Source of the DNA: Desulfovibrio sp.
GTDB lineage: Bacteria; Desulfobacterota; Desulfovibrionia; Desulfovibrionales; Desulfovibrionaceae
Assembly (NCBI GenBank): GCA_031287575.1
Contig: JAITSV010000006.1
Location: forward strand, 1 to 64,000
Reading direction: 5' to 3'
DNA: 64,000 bases
Part shown: positions 17,777 to 26,083 of the stretch, in pieces
Numbering within the stretch: the first letter of the stretch is position 1
Layout: each line of letters starts with the position of its first letter
Position numbers and translations under genes: made by a program
Notes under the pieces: generated by a model
What the model saw: only the letters and a program-made list of their open reading frames with translations
What the model was told of the DNA's origin: nothing
Databases searched by the model: none

Positions 17777-18831
17777 GATGCTCCTTTGCGGGCGCGGTAC
17801 CAACGCGCCAGTATCTGCGCCGGAACCCCCAGCGCATACAGCAGCCGCAGACAAACGTTGCGCAGGGTGCAGCGCACGGCCCCCTCGTCATGCCAGCGCC
17901 GGGCCGAGGTGACGGCCCGCAGGGCCAGCAGGGCCAGCGGCTGGTCGGGGCAATGCAGGCGATGCCGGCGGCGCAGGCGGCGCAGGCGGCGCATGATCTC
18001 CACATCTTCCATCAGCGGCAGGTCGGGGTAGCCGCCCATGGCCCGGAACAGCCCGGCCCGAAAGAACTGGGCCTGGTCGCCGTACGGGGTACGGGTAAGC
18101 CGGTTGCGCAGGTTGGCCAGCGCCTCCACCAGCCGGAACCAAGCCCCCGGCGCGTCGATGGCCAAGGAAAACGCCCCGGCGCCGGGGACGCACGGCCCGG
18201 CGCTGCCGGTCGCAAGCCCGCCACGTCCGCCGCATGCGGCCAATACAGGCGCGGCAGCGTTCACACCCTCGCCCCCGGCAGCGTACGGCGACACGCCCAA
18301 CGCCCGCAATACGGCGGGAAAGGCCCCGTCCGGCAGGCGCGTATCCGCATGCAGGAACAGCAGCACCTGCCCGCGGGCCACGGCGGCACCGGCGTTCATC
18401 TGCCGGGCGCGGCCACGCGGGGCGGCCACGGCGCGCACGAGAAGCCCCGTACCGGAAAATTCTTCGGCGGCCAAACCACATGCGCCCAAACCAGATGCGC
18501 CCAGACCCGTTGCGTCCAGACCGGTTGCGGCCCGCCAGGCGTCCCTGCCCATCGCCATCTTCAACGCAGCCAACGTGTCGCCTTCCAGCGCGCCGTCGGC
18601 CACCACCAGTTCCACCGCACCCCGTGGCAATTCACCGGCCAGCGCGCGCACGTGCCTGGCCAGGTCCGCCATGCGCTGCGCCTCGTGCAGCACCGGCACC
18701 ACCACGGAAAGCAGCACGTCCACCTTGGGTCCATGCCCCCCCGGCTCCGGCCCGCCATGCCCCGCCGGGCGCGGCATGGTGCCGTTGGGTTCGTCCCCGG
18801 CGTGCTGCTGCGTGGGCTGGGCTGCGGTCAT
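17773..18831 (-). CDS. TIGR04283-type glycosyltransferase, family 2
   Basis: 352 aa. DVLLSVVVPVLHEAQRM opens the GT-A fold, LLFLHADTRLPDGAF holds the DxD-like metal site, and YGDQAQFFRAGLFRAMGGYPDLPLMEDVEIMRRLRR is characteristic of TIGR04283. Two insertions are unusual: a Gly/Ala/Leu repeat (ATGLGASGLGACGL near residue 115) and an Ala/Gly-rich stretch near 200. The start is uncertain; 18831 is used, and 18879 is an in-frame alternative. Neither has a clear ribosome binding site. First gene of the operon with the TIGR04282 transferase and lpxR. Confidence 0.8.
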   Translation of the reverse strand: MTAAQPTQQHAGDEPNGTMPRPAGHGGPEPGGHGPKVDVLLSVVVPVLHEAQRMADLARHVRALAGELPRGAVELVVADGALEGDTLAALKMAMGRDAWRAATGLDATGLGASGLGACGLAAEEFSGTGLLVRAVAAPRGRARQMNAGAAVARGQVLLFLHADTRLPDGAFPAVLRALGVSPYAAGGEGVNAAAPVLAACGGRGGLATGSAGPCVPGAGAFSLAIDAPGAWFRLVEALANLRNRLTRTPYGDQAQFFRAGLFRAMGGYPDLPLMEDVEIMRRLRRLRRRHRLHCPDQPLALLALRAVTSARRWHDEGAVRCTLRNVCLRLLYALGVPAQILARWYRARKGAS

Positions 18832-19014
18832 GGCGCTGATGATAGCCGTTCCCGCCCCGGCTGACAAACCCCGCACCACTCCGGACGACGGGCCGCTGCG
18901 CGCCTGCCGCCTTGCGATCCGCTCCCCGCTTTCCTTGCCGCCCCTTCAGCCCCGCGCATGCTTCGTTCCGTACCCTGCCTGCATCGCTTGCCCAAGCGCA
19001 CCGCCCTGCGGGGC

Positions 19015-19043
19015 GTGACAAGCGCGGGGCAACACGCTAGGCT
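19015..19043 (+). promoter_or_regulatory. Candidate promoter for the LonB-like gene
   Basis: GTGACA and TAGGCT with a 17-bp spacer, about 110 nt upstream of the start. The -10 is weak. Two hairpins follow in the leader. Confidence 0.3.
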
Positions 19044-19061
19044 AAGAAACCCGGCCCCTCG

Positions 19062-19122
19062 CGCCGGTACGGCACCGGTTTTTTTGCCGGGGCCGAGCAA
19101 CCCGCCGGACCCTCGGTCCGGC
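19062..19122 (+). promoter_or_regulatory. Structured leader of the LonB-like gene
   Basis: Two hairpins in the 5' leader: CCGGT/ACCGG followed by seven T residues, which resembles a short terminator or attenuator, and a perfect 8-bp hairpin GCCGGACC/GGTCCGGC at 19104-19122. No small open frame with a ribosome binding site was seen ahead of the first hairpin. Confidence 0.4.
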
Positions 19123-19153
19123 CCTTCCACTTTGTTCGCCGCGCAGGAGCATC

Positions 19154-21589
19154 ATGACCAAGGTTTCCCCGCTGCCCGCCGCCCGTCTTCGCGCCACGCT
19201 CGACCCCACCCGCATCCAGTGGGAGACCAGCGACGCCATTCCGCGCCCACCGCGCAACGGCATGCGCCGCACCCCCCAGCCCCGCGTATTGCAGGCGCTG
19301 GAACTGGCCCTGCACATTCGTGACGGCGGCTACAACGTCTACCTTTCGGGCGAGGCCAACCTTGGCCGCACCTACATGCTGCGCGAATACCTCGCGCCGC
19401 GCGCCCGCAAGATGGATACCCCGCCGGACCTCATCCACGTCTACAATTTCGAGGACCCGGACAAGCCGCGCCTCATCGCGCTGCCCGCCGGGCAGGGGCG
19501 CAAGCTGCGCACCGCCCTCACCCAGGCCCTGTCCAAGGCCCGCAAGGAAGCGCCCAGCCGCTTCGAGCACGACGCCTTCGTGCGCAAGCGCACCCTGCTG
19601 CTGGACAAGTTCCAGACCCAGCGCAGCAAGCTGTTCAAGGAAATGGACACCGTGGCCGGGGGCGAAGGCTTCAACCTGGACATGGACGATTCCGGCAGCC
19701 TGACCCTGTACCCCATCGTGGAGGGCAAGCGCCTTAGCGAGGACGAGTACGAAAAGCTCGACGCCACGCTGCGCAAAAGCCTGAAGCTGAAAGGCGACCG
19801 GCTGTTGCAGGCCATGACCGGCCTGATGCGCAAGCTGACCCGCGCCGAGCAGGACTTCGTGGAGGACGAGCGCACCCTGGAAAAGGAAGTGGTGCGCGAG
19901 GTGCTGGACCAGTTCCTGACGCCGCTGGCCGACAAGTTCGCCAAGACCTGCCCGTGCGACGAACTGAAGCGCTACTTCGCCGACATGCGCGAGGACATCC
20001 TGGACAACATCGAAGGCTTCGTGCAGCGCGACATGCCCACCCACATGCCGCAGCAGCAGCCCGACCTGGGGCCACCGCCGGAAGACACGTCCTTCCGTTA
20101 CGACATCAACGTGTTCGTGGACAACGGCGAAACCCACGGCGCGCCCATAGTGGTGGACGACCACCCCACCCCGTCCAACCTGCTGGGGTGCATCGAGCGC
20201 GAATCGGAAATGGGCGCGCTGGTGACGGACTTCACCCTGGTCAAGGCCGGTTCGCTGCAAAAGGCCAACGGCGGCTTCCTGGTGCTGCACATGGAGGACA
20301 TCCTGTCCTACCCCAGCGCCTGGGAAGGCTTGCTGCGCGCCCTGCGCTCGGGCCTGGCCCGCATAGAGGACGCTGGCGACGGCCAGGAATCCACCAAGAC
20401 CAAGGGCATAGAGCCCGAGCCGCTGCGCCTGGACCTGAAGGTGGTGCTGGTGGGCACCGAGGAAATGTACGAGACGCTGCTGGTCAACGACGACCGCTTC
20501 CCCAAGCTGTTCAAGATCAAGGCCCACCTGACCGAGGCCGCCGAGCGCAACGCCGACGGCGTGAAGGTGTACCTGGCGCGCATCGCCCGGATCATCGACG
20601 AGGCAAAGCTGTTGCCCTTCGACCGCGACGCCATGGCCGGGCTGGTGGACTACGGCTCGCGCATCATAGAGGACCAGCGCAAGCTGTCGCTGAAATTCCC
20701 GGTGCTGCGCGAACTGATGATCGAGGCCTCGGCCCTGGCCTCCATGAAGGGCAGCGCGCTGGTGGACCGCACCACCCTGCACGACGCCATGGTGGCGCGC
20801 ACCTACCGCGCCAACCTGGTCGAGCAGCACTTCATGGACGAGTACGACCGCGAACTGATCAAGGTGCGCACCAGCGGTAGCGAGGTGGGCCGGGTCAACG
20901 GCCTGTCGGTGACCTGGTACGGCGACTTCGAGTTCGGCCTGCCGCACCAGATATCCTGCACCGTGGGCGTGGGGCACGGGGGCATCATCGACCTAGAGCG
21001 GGAAGCCGAGCTTGGCGGACCCATCCACACCAAGGCCATGATGATCCTGAAAAGCTACCTGGTCAGCCAGTTTGCCCGCACCAAGCCGCTGGTGATGACC
21101 GGCAGCCTGTGCTTCGAGCAGAGCTACGCGGGCATCGAGGGCGATTCCGCCTCCGGCGCGGAACTGGCGGCCCTGCTTTCGGCCATCGCCGACGTGCCCA
21201 TCCGGCTTTCGCTGGCCTTTACCGGCGCGGTCAGCCAGTCCGGCCAGATCATGGCCGTGGGCGGCGTGACCCGCAAGGTGGAAGGGTTCTTCGAGGTGTG
21301 CAGCCGACACGGGCTGACCGGCGAGCAGGGCGTGATCCTGCCCAAGGACAACATCGCCCACCTGATGCTGAAGCAGGAAGTGGTGGCCGCCGTGAACGAG
21401 GGGCGCTTTTCCATCTGGCCGGTGGCGCACATCACCGAGGCCATGGAACTGCTTACCGGCATGCCCGCCGGGCGCATGCGCGCCGATTCCACCTTCACCC
21501 CCGGCACCCTGTACGACAAGGTGGACCGCCGCCTGGCCGAACTGGGCAGGCTGGCCAAGGAAGCCTTCAAGCACAAGCGCAAGCGCTAG
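19154..21589 (+). CDS. LonB-like ATP-dependent protease (AAA_32 plus Lon S16 domain)
   Basis: 811 aa. An N-terminal AAA-like region (about 20-560) with a long coiled insertion precedes a Lon-type proteolytic domain (about 580-800). The catalytic dyad is visible: Ser665 in EGDSASGAEL and Lys708 in GGVTRKVEGFF, 43 residues apart as in Lon. The P-loop position reads SGEANLGRTYM, so the usual GKT is replaced by GRT and the Gly pattern is degraded; Walker B also looks weak (VLHMEDIL). CAGGAGC precedes the ATG. Probably a cytoplasmic protein-quality protease; ATP use is uncertain. Confidence 0.88.
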   Translation: MTKVSPLPAARLRATLDPTRIQWETSDAIPRPPRNGMRRTPQPRVLQALELALHIRDGGYNVYLSGEANLGRTYMLREYLAPRARKMDTPPDLIHVYNFEDPDKPRLIALPAGQGRKLRTALTQALSKARKEAPSRFEHDAFVRKRTLLLDKFQTQRSKLFKEMDTVAGGEGFNLDMDDSGSLTLYPIVEGKRLSEDEYEKLDATLRKSLKLKGDRLLQAMTGLMRKLTRAEQDFVEDERTLEKEVVREVLDQFLTPLADKFAKTCPCDELKRYFADMREDILDNIEGFVQRDMPTHMPQQQPDLGPPPEDTSFRYDINVFVDNGETHGAPIVVDDHPTPSNLLGCIERESEMGALVTDFTLVKAGSLQKANGGFLVLHMEDILSYPSAWEGLLRALRSGLARIEDAGDGQESTKTKGIEPEPLRLDLKVVLVGTEEMYETLLVNDDRFPKLFKIKAHLTEAAERNADGVKVYLARIARIIDEAKLLPFDRDAMAGLVDYGSRIIEDQRKLSLKFPVLRELMIEASALASMKGSALVDRTTLHDAMVARTYRANLVEQHFMDEYDRELIKVRTSGSEVGRVNGLSVTWYGDFEFGLPHQISCTVGVGHGGIIDLEREAELGGPIHTKAMMILKSYLVSQFARTKPLVMTGSLCFEQSYAGIEGDSASGAELAALLSAIADVPIRLSLAFTGAVSQSGQIMAVGGVTRKVEGFFEVCSRHGLTGEQGVILPKDNIAHLMLKQEVVAAVNEGRFSIWPVAHITEAMELLTGMPAGRMRADSTFTPGTLYDKVDRRLAELGRLAKEAFKHKRKR

Positions 21590-21766
21590 GGGCTGTTTCT
21601 AAATTGTCCTTTCCCTCGTTGGCATCGTCAAACTTCGCCCGCCATTGCTTTGCTGTCCTTATCCGTAAGACTCGCGCTGCGCGCTCGCCTAACGGCTGCC
21701 GCACTCCCTCATGGCGGGCTTGTTTTCCTTGCCAACGAACGAAAATCCTCATTTAGAAACAACCCC
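21589..21766. repeat. Long palindromic repeat, type A copy 2
   Basis: A 178-nt imperfect palindrome starting at the last base of the LonB-like stop codon. Nested arm pairs: GGGGCTGTTTCTAAAT against ATTTAGAAACAACCCC, CTCGTTGGCA against TGCCAACGAA, GCCCGCCAT against ATGGCGGGC. The apex (ATCCGTAAGACTCG against CTCGCCTAACGGCT) is nearly the same as in the repeat at 6461-6551. Confidence 0.75.
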
Positions 21767-21798
21767 TGGGCCGCGTACCGGTCAGAGTCTATCAACGC

Positions 21799-21834
21799 AC
21801 GAAGCCCCGGCATCTGATGATGCCGGGGCTTCGT
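21799..21834. terminator. Strong hairpin between convergent genes
   Basis: Perfect 16-bp stem ACGAAGCCCCGGCATC/GATGCCGGGGCTTCGT with a 4-nt loop, between the LonB-like gene and the converging zinc ribbon gene. No T-tract on either side. The rest of the spacer up to 21979 shows only a 7-bp hairpin near 21891-21908. Confidence 0.7.
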
Positions 21835-21979
21835 TACGGGCGGCCTGGGCCGCAGGAACAGGAGATATCGGACAGATGCACGCTGGCCGGGTGCGCCATG
21901 CGGCGCACCACAATCCGTGGGATAGCAGACGCCAAGCAACACGGCACGCCGGATCAGTGCCGTCGTGTCCCCACGGAGG

Positions 21980-22168
21980 TTACTTCTTTTCGCCGCCCTT
22001 GCAGGCCCGCGCCAGCACATCGCCGGGCAACAGAATGTCCTCTCCGCAGTTCGGGCACTTCACCCGGATGCGGGCCGCTTCCGACGAGGGCTGTTTCTTG
22101 CGCATCATGAAAACTTTGTGACAATAAGGGCAGCGAACCCTCAAGCCTTCCTGGTCGTCCGGCGGCAT
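21980..22168 (-). CDS. Small zinc ribbon protein
   Basis: 62 aa. Two CxxC pairs (RCPYCHKVF and KCPNCGEDI) about 26 residues apart make a zinc ribbon of the type seen in MJ0042-like or DUF-type transcription-associated proteins. Basic overall with a Lys-rich end (CKGGEKK). GGGAGAA lies about 6 nt before the ATG at 22168. Function unknown. Divergent from the MFS transporter gene. Confidence 0.75.
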   Translation of the reverse strand: MPPDDQEGLRVRCPYCHKVFMMRKKQPSSEAARIRVKCPNCGEDILLPGDVLARACKGGEKK

Positions 22169-22271
22169 CAACTTCTCCCTTGCGTAGGCTGGACGCGGTT
22201 GGCCCCCCGCTGGCCAGCACCCGCCCCGCGCTCAAAGCGGTGGCAACATGCCGACTCCCCTTACTTCCTAT

Positions 22272-22291
22272 CCGGTAACCGGCATCGATGC
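22272..22291. promoter_or_regulatory. Adjacent palindromes in a divergent spacer
   Basis: CCGGTAACCGG directly abuts the perfect 10-bp palindrome GCATCGATGC between the zinc ribbon and MFS genes. Operator-like by position only. Confidence 0.3.
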
Positions 22292-22344
22292 AACAATGGC
22301 GGCAGGATGCATTTCGTCAACGCCCCGCGCGGGCACGGTTTCGT

Positions 22345-22410
22345 GCCTTGACCATGCCGCCCGTCCGCCTTGACCATGTCGCTCATCTGCCTTGACCATG
22401 CCGTGTTGAC
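22345..22410 (+). repeat. Three 22-nt-period direct repeats upstream of the MFS gene
   Basis: GCCTTGACCATG occurs exactly at 22345, 22367 and 22389, each followed by a diverged 10-nt segment, giving a period of 22 nt, about two helical turns. The array ends some 45-55 nt before the MFS start codon, a position suited to an activator or repressor, or it may be a simple minisatellite. Confidence 0.7.
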
Positions 22411-22453
22411 GGGCGTAGAACCCGCCGAACATTCGCCCCCTTACGGAAGCCTC

Positions 22454-23605
22454 ATGCACCCGCTGCTGCGCGACAGGAACCTGCACACCATCTTCGGCAT
22501 CACCCTTACGGTGATCATGGGCGTTTCCAGCGTCATGCCCGCGTTGCCGCTGATGGCGCGCGAACTGGGCATTCCGCTGGCCTCGGTGGGGCTGGTGCTG
22601 ACAGCCTTCACCCTGCCGGGCATCGCGCTGGCCCCGGTGGCGGGCGTGCTGGCCGACCGGCTGGGCCGCAAGCGGGTGCTGCTGCCCGCCATGGCCCTGT
22701 TCGCCATCGGCGGCGCGGCCTGCTTCTTTGCCCACGACCTGACGACCCTGCTGGCCTGTCGCTTCGTGCAGGGGTTTGGCGCGGCCCCGCTGGGCGTGCT
22801 GTACACCACCCTCATCGGCGACCTGTACGAAGGCAACGACAGGGTGCGGGCCATGGGCTACAACGCAGGCGTGCTCAGCCTGGGCACAGCCATCTTCCCC
22901 GCCGTGGGCGGCCTGCTGGCCGAGCTTGGCTGGAACGTGCCCTTCCTGCTGCCCCTGGCCGTGCTGCCGCTGATGCTGGCCGCCGCGCGCCTGCGCCTGC
23001 CCGCCTCGCGCGCCACGCAGACCCTTGGCGAATATTTCCGCTCCACCCTGCGCATTGCGCTGTCCCCCCGCGCGCTGGTGCTGTTCGGGCTTTCCCTGCT
23101 TACCTTCGTGCAGTTGTACGGCCCCATGGTCACCTTCTTTCCCGTGCTGGCGGATACCCGCTTCCACGCCGCGCCTTCGCGCATCGGTGCCATTTTCGCC
23201 GTATCCTCGCTGGGCACGGCCATGATCGCCTCGCAACTGGGGCGGCTGTCGGAACGCTTTCCCGCCCGGCGGCTGATCATGCTCAGCCACGTCTTCTACG
23301 CCGCCGCCATGCTGTTGCTGCCGCTGATGCCCGGCCTGTGGTGGCTGCTGGGGCCGGTGCTGTGCTTCGGCATGGCCCAGGGGCTGAACCTGCCCAACCT
23401 GTCCACCATGATGACCTCGCTGGCCCCCACCCAACAGCGCGCCGCCATCATGGCCGTCAACGGCACCCTGTTGCGCCTGGGCCAGACCATGGCCCCCCTG
23501 CTGTTCGGCCTGCTCTACGCCGGGGGCGACCTGCCCGCCGTGTTCGCGGGCGGGGCCGCCGTCAGTTGCCTGATGCTCGCGCTGGCGGCGTGGCGGTTGC
23601 GCTAG
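22454..23605 (+). CDS. Major facilitator superfamily transporter
   Basis: 383 aa, about 12 hydrophobic helices. LADRLGRKRVLLPAMALFAIGG after helix 2 is the MFS motif A, and CRFVQGFGAAPLGVLY resembles motif B/C of drug-efflux members (DHA1-like). Residues TTLIGDLYEGNDRVRAMGYNAG and the rest follow the efflux pattern, but the substrate is unknown. The start MHPLLRDRN has GGAAG upstream; an in-frame ATG at 22370 would run through the repeat array. Followed by a strong terminator. Confidence 0.88.
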   Translation: MHPLLRDRNLHTIFGITLTVIMGVSSVMPALPLMARELGIPLASVGLVLTAFTLPGIALAPVAGVLADRLGRKRVLLPAMALFAIGGAACFFAHDLTTLLACRFVQGFGAAPLGVLYTTLIGDLYEGNDRVRAMGYNAGVLSLGTAIFPAVGGLLAELGWNVPFLLPLAVLPLMLAAARLRLPASRATQTLGEYFRSTLRIALSPRALVLFGLSLLTFVQLYGPMVTFFPVLADTRFHAAPSRIGAIFAVSSLGTAMIASQLGRLSERFPARRLIMLSHVFYAAAMLLLPLMPGLWWLLGPVLCFGMAQGLNLPNLSTMMTSLAPTQQRAAIMAVNGTLLRLGQTMAPLLFGLLYAGGDLPAVFAGGAAVSCLMLALAAWRLR

Positions 23606-23638
23606 TCCGCCATCGCGCCCTGCCAGAGTCGGCAAAAA

Positions 23639-23679
23639 GCACAAGGGCCTTGCGGGCAGCATCCGCAAGGCCCTTGTGC
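23639..23679. terminator. Terminator after the MFS gene
   Basis: Perfect 17-bp stem, GCACAAGGGCCTTGCGG paired with its complement across a 7-nt loop. An A5 run on the left gives a T5 tail on the minus strand. The remainder of the spacer to 23949 shows no gene. Confidence 0.8.
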
Positions 23680-23949
23680 CGTCATGCCTGCCTCCGTTTC
23701 CCGTGAACGGGCCGGGCAGCAACTGGTCCGTCCCCCGCATGCAGGCGCACATGAGAGGAATGTGCAAAAGAAAGATGGAATCGTATCTTTCGCGGTCTGC
23801 CACCCTGCGGTAAGAAGCATGGGTGAAACGCTATTGCCCCGGCAGAACCAAAACCAGCCGGACAGGGAACATCCCGCGCGGCAAGCACGGCTGGACGGCA
23901 GTGGCATGGGCGTTGCGGCATACCTTGCCAATCATGGAGGCACATCACG

Positions 23950-25287
23950 ATGAGCGACACGGCAAAACCCAGGAAAGCGCACGCATCTCCGGCTTCCGGA
24001 AAGAATGAGCGTCCCGCGCGCGCGCAGCAGGCCGCCAAGGATGGCGCGAAAGGAATCCCCCACAAGGGTACCGGCCACAAGAAAACCGGCCAAAAGGGCG
24101 CAGGCGCGGAGCCGTCAAAGGTCTATTTCACCGATATGCGGTGCAGGATCGGCACCAGCCTGCTGGACAAGATGGACAAGCTCATGCTGGCGGCGGGCGT
24201 GGAGCGGATCGACTTCCAGAACGCCTTCGTGGCCATCAAGATCCATTTCGGCGAGCCGGGCAACCTTGCCTTCCTGCGCCCCAATTTCGCCAAGACCGTC
24301 GCGGACAGGGTAAAGAAGCTGGGCGGCATGCCCTTTCTCACCGATGCCAACACGCTCTACGTGGGCCGCCGCAACAACGCCTTGCTGCACATGGACGCCG
24401 CCTACGAAAACGGCTTCACCCCGCTTTCCACCGGCTGTCACGTGATCATCGCGGATGGCCTGAAGGGCGCGGACGAAGTGGAGGTGCCCATCGAGGGCGG
24501 CGTGCACCTGAAAACCGCCAAGATCGGCCGGGCCATCATGGACGCCGACGTCTTCATCTCCCTGAACCACTTCAAGGGGCACGAGCTGACCGGCTTCGGC
24601 GGGGCCATCAAGAACATCGGCATGGGCAGCGGCAGCCGGGCCGGCAAGATGATCATGCACAACAACGGCAAACCGCGCGTTGCCCACGACAAGTGCGTGG
24701 GCTGCCGCACCTGCGCCAGGTACTGTAATCAGGACGCCATAACCTTCAACGAAGAGAAGAAGGCGTCCATCAACCACGAACTGTGCGTGGGCTGCGGGCG
24801 CTGCATCGCCACCTGCAACTTCGACGCGATCGACACGCCGTGGCAAGGCAGCAGCGACGACGTGAACATCCGGATGGTGGAATACGCCAAGGCCGTGCTG
24901 GACGGGCGCCCCAACTTCCACATCAGCGTGGTCAACCACGTCTCGCCCAACTGCGACTGCCACGGTGAAAACGACGCCGCCATCATCCCGGACATCGGCA
25001 TCTTCGCCAGTTTCGACCCGGTGGCGCTGGACAAGGCCTGCATCGACGCGGTCAATGCCGCGCCGGTCATTCCCGGCACGGTGCTGGGCGACAGGTTCGG
25101 CAAGCAGTTGGAAGGCAAGGGCGAACCGGCCCGCGGCTGTAGCGGGCACGCTGGCCGCACAGGGCACACCGGGCAGCACGACCATTTCCACGTTGTCCAC
25201 CCCAGCACCAACTGGCGGAGCCAGATCGAACATGCCGAGGCCCTGGGGCTTGGCAGCGGAACCTACGAGTTGGTGACCATCAGATAG
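23950..25287 (+). CDS. DUF362 domain protein with two [4Fe-4S] motifs
   Basis: 445 aa. The DUF362 core (about 60-235) includes AIKIHFGEPGNLAFLRP and SLNHFKGHELTGFGGAIKNIGMG. It is followed by two ferredoxin motifs, CVGCRTCARYC and CVGCGRCIATC near 250-290, then a DUF362 tail with SFDPVALDKACID. The first 55 residues are Lys/Ala/Gly-rich and look disordered. GGAGG lies upstream of the ATG. Members of this family are common in anaerobes but their reaction is unknown; an electron-transfer role is inferred from the clusters. Confidence 0.88.
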   Translation: MSDTAKPRKAHASPASGKNERPARAQQAAKDGAKGIPHKGTGHKKTGQKGAGAEPSKVYFTDMRCRIGTSLLDKMDKLMLAAGVERIDFQNAFVAIKIHFGEPGNLAFLRPNFAKTVADRVKKLGGMPFLTDANTLYVGRRNNALLHMDAAYENGFTPLSTGCHVIIADGLKGADEVEVPIEGGVHLKTAKIGRAIMDADVFISLNHFKGHELTGFGGAIKNIGMGSGSRAGKMIMHNNGKPRVAHDKCVGCRTCARYCNQDAITFNEEKKASINHELCVGCGRCIATCNFDAIDTPWQGSSDDVNIRMVEYAKAVLDGRPNFHISVVNHVSPNCDCHGENDAAIIPDIGIFASFDPVALDKACIDAVNAAPVIPGTVLGDRFGKQLEGKGEPARGCSGHAGRTGHTGQHDHFHVVHPSTNWRSQIEHAEALGLGSGTYELVTIR

Positions 25288-25323
25288 CCATGCGCATGGG
25301 GCAGCATGCCGCCTGCGTGAAAG

Positions 25324-25359
25324 GAAAGGGGGAGGGACCAGAAGTCCCTCCCCTTTCGT
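25324..25359 (+). terminator. Terminator after the DUF362 gene
   Basis: Stem of about 13 bp, GGGGAGGGAC against GTCCCTCCCC with one bulged G, ending CCTTTCG. Followed by spacer to the converging PfpI-like gene. Confidence 0.7.
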
Positions 25360-25469
25360 ATGGATGGCAGTGTCCCGGCACCCTTGGGCCGGTTTTTCGG
25401 CTGGCTGGCCTCTGGCGGCCCGATACGGCTACCCGGCGGCCAGGCAGGACCATCCGCAGTCAAGCAAGA

Positions 25470-25994
25470 CTACCCTGCCGCAAGGTCGATGATGGCCTTG
25501 CAGAAGGCGGGCAGATCGTCGGGCTTGCGGCTGCTGACCTGGTTGCGGTCCACCACCACCTCGGCGTTTTCCCAGATGGCCCCGGCGTTGATCAGGTCGT
25601 CCTTGATGCCGGGGGTGGAGGTGCAGCGAAAGCCGCGCATGATGCCCGCCGAAATGGGAATCCACCCGGCGTGGCAGATGTGGGCCACCACCTTGCCCGC
25701 CTCGTGCATGCGGCGGGTCAGTTCCAGCACCTTGGGGTCGCGGCGCAGCTTGTCCGGGGCAAAGCCGCCGCTGATGACCAGCAGGTCGAACCCGGCGTCG
25801 TCCATGTCGGCGATGGCCGCGTCGGCCTTGCAGGGGTAACCGTTCTTGCCCGCGTAGGTGCGGCCCTTCTCCGGACCGGCCACCACCACCTCGGCGCCCT
25901 CTTCGATAAGGCGCAGCTTGGGGTACCACAGCTCCAGGTCTTCATACACGTCGTCCACGAACATGAGGACGCGCTTTCCCTTCAGGCGTTCCAT
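25470..25994 (-). CDS. DJ-1/PfpI family protein (class I glutamine amidotransferase-like)
   Basis: 174 aa. RVLMFVDDVYEDLELWYP opens the fold with the conserved acidic residue, DLLVISGGFAPDKLR holds the GG turn, and the nucleophile Cys sits in AHICHAGWIPIS with the neighbouring His. This is the PfpI/YhbO pattern, variously reported as protease, deglycase or chaperone; activity here is not assignable. GGGAGGAA precedes the ATG. Separated from the phosphonate transporter genes upstream by a terminator. Confidence 0.9.
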   Translation of the reverse strand: MERLKGKRVLMFVDDVYEDLELWYPKLRLIEEGAEVVVAGPEKGRTYAGKNGYPCKADAAIADMDDAGFDLLVISGGFAPDKLRRDPKVLELTRRMHEAGKVVAHICHAGWIPISAGIMRGFRCTSTPGIKDDLINAGAIWENAEVVVDRNQVSSRKPDDLPAFCKAIIDLAAG

Positions 25995-26045
25995 GGGTTC
26001 CTCCCGCCCCGCTCCTGCGGGGCAATCGACATGCCGTAACGAAAA

Positions 26046-26065
26046 GGGGCGGCTTTCGCCGCCCC
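26046..26065 (-). terminator. Terminator of the phosphonate transporter operon
   Basis: GGGGCGGC/GCCGCCCC stem with 4-nt loop, followed on the minus strand by TTTTCG, about 18 nt beyond the last phnE stop. Confidence 0.8.
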
Positions 26066-26083
26066 GTGAACATCGCGCTACGC

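Noticed and set aside
19037..20977. 646-codon minus-strand frame opposite the LonB-like gene
   Set aside because: Shadow of a well-supported gene; no domain, no ribosome binding site.
21589..21766. Insertion sequence remnant
   Set aside because: No transposase fragment or flanking target duplication seen; better explained as a palindromic repeat.
22345..22410. CRISPR-like array
   Set aside because: Only three 12-nt repeats with 10-nt gaps, too short for CRISPR, and no cas genes.
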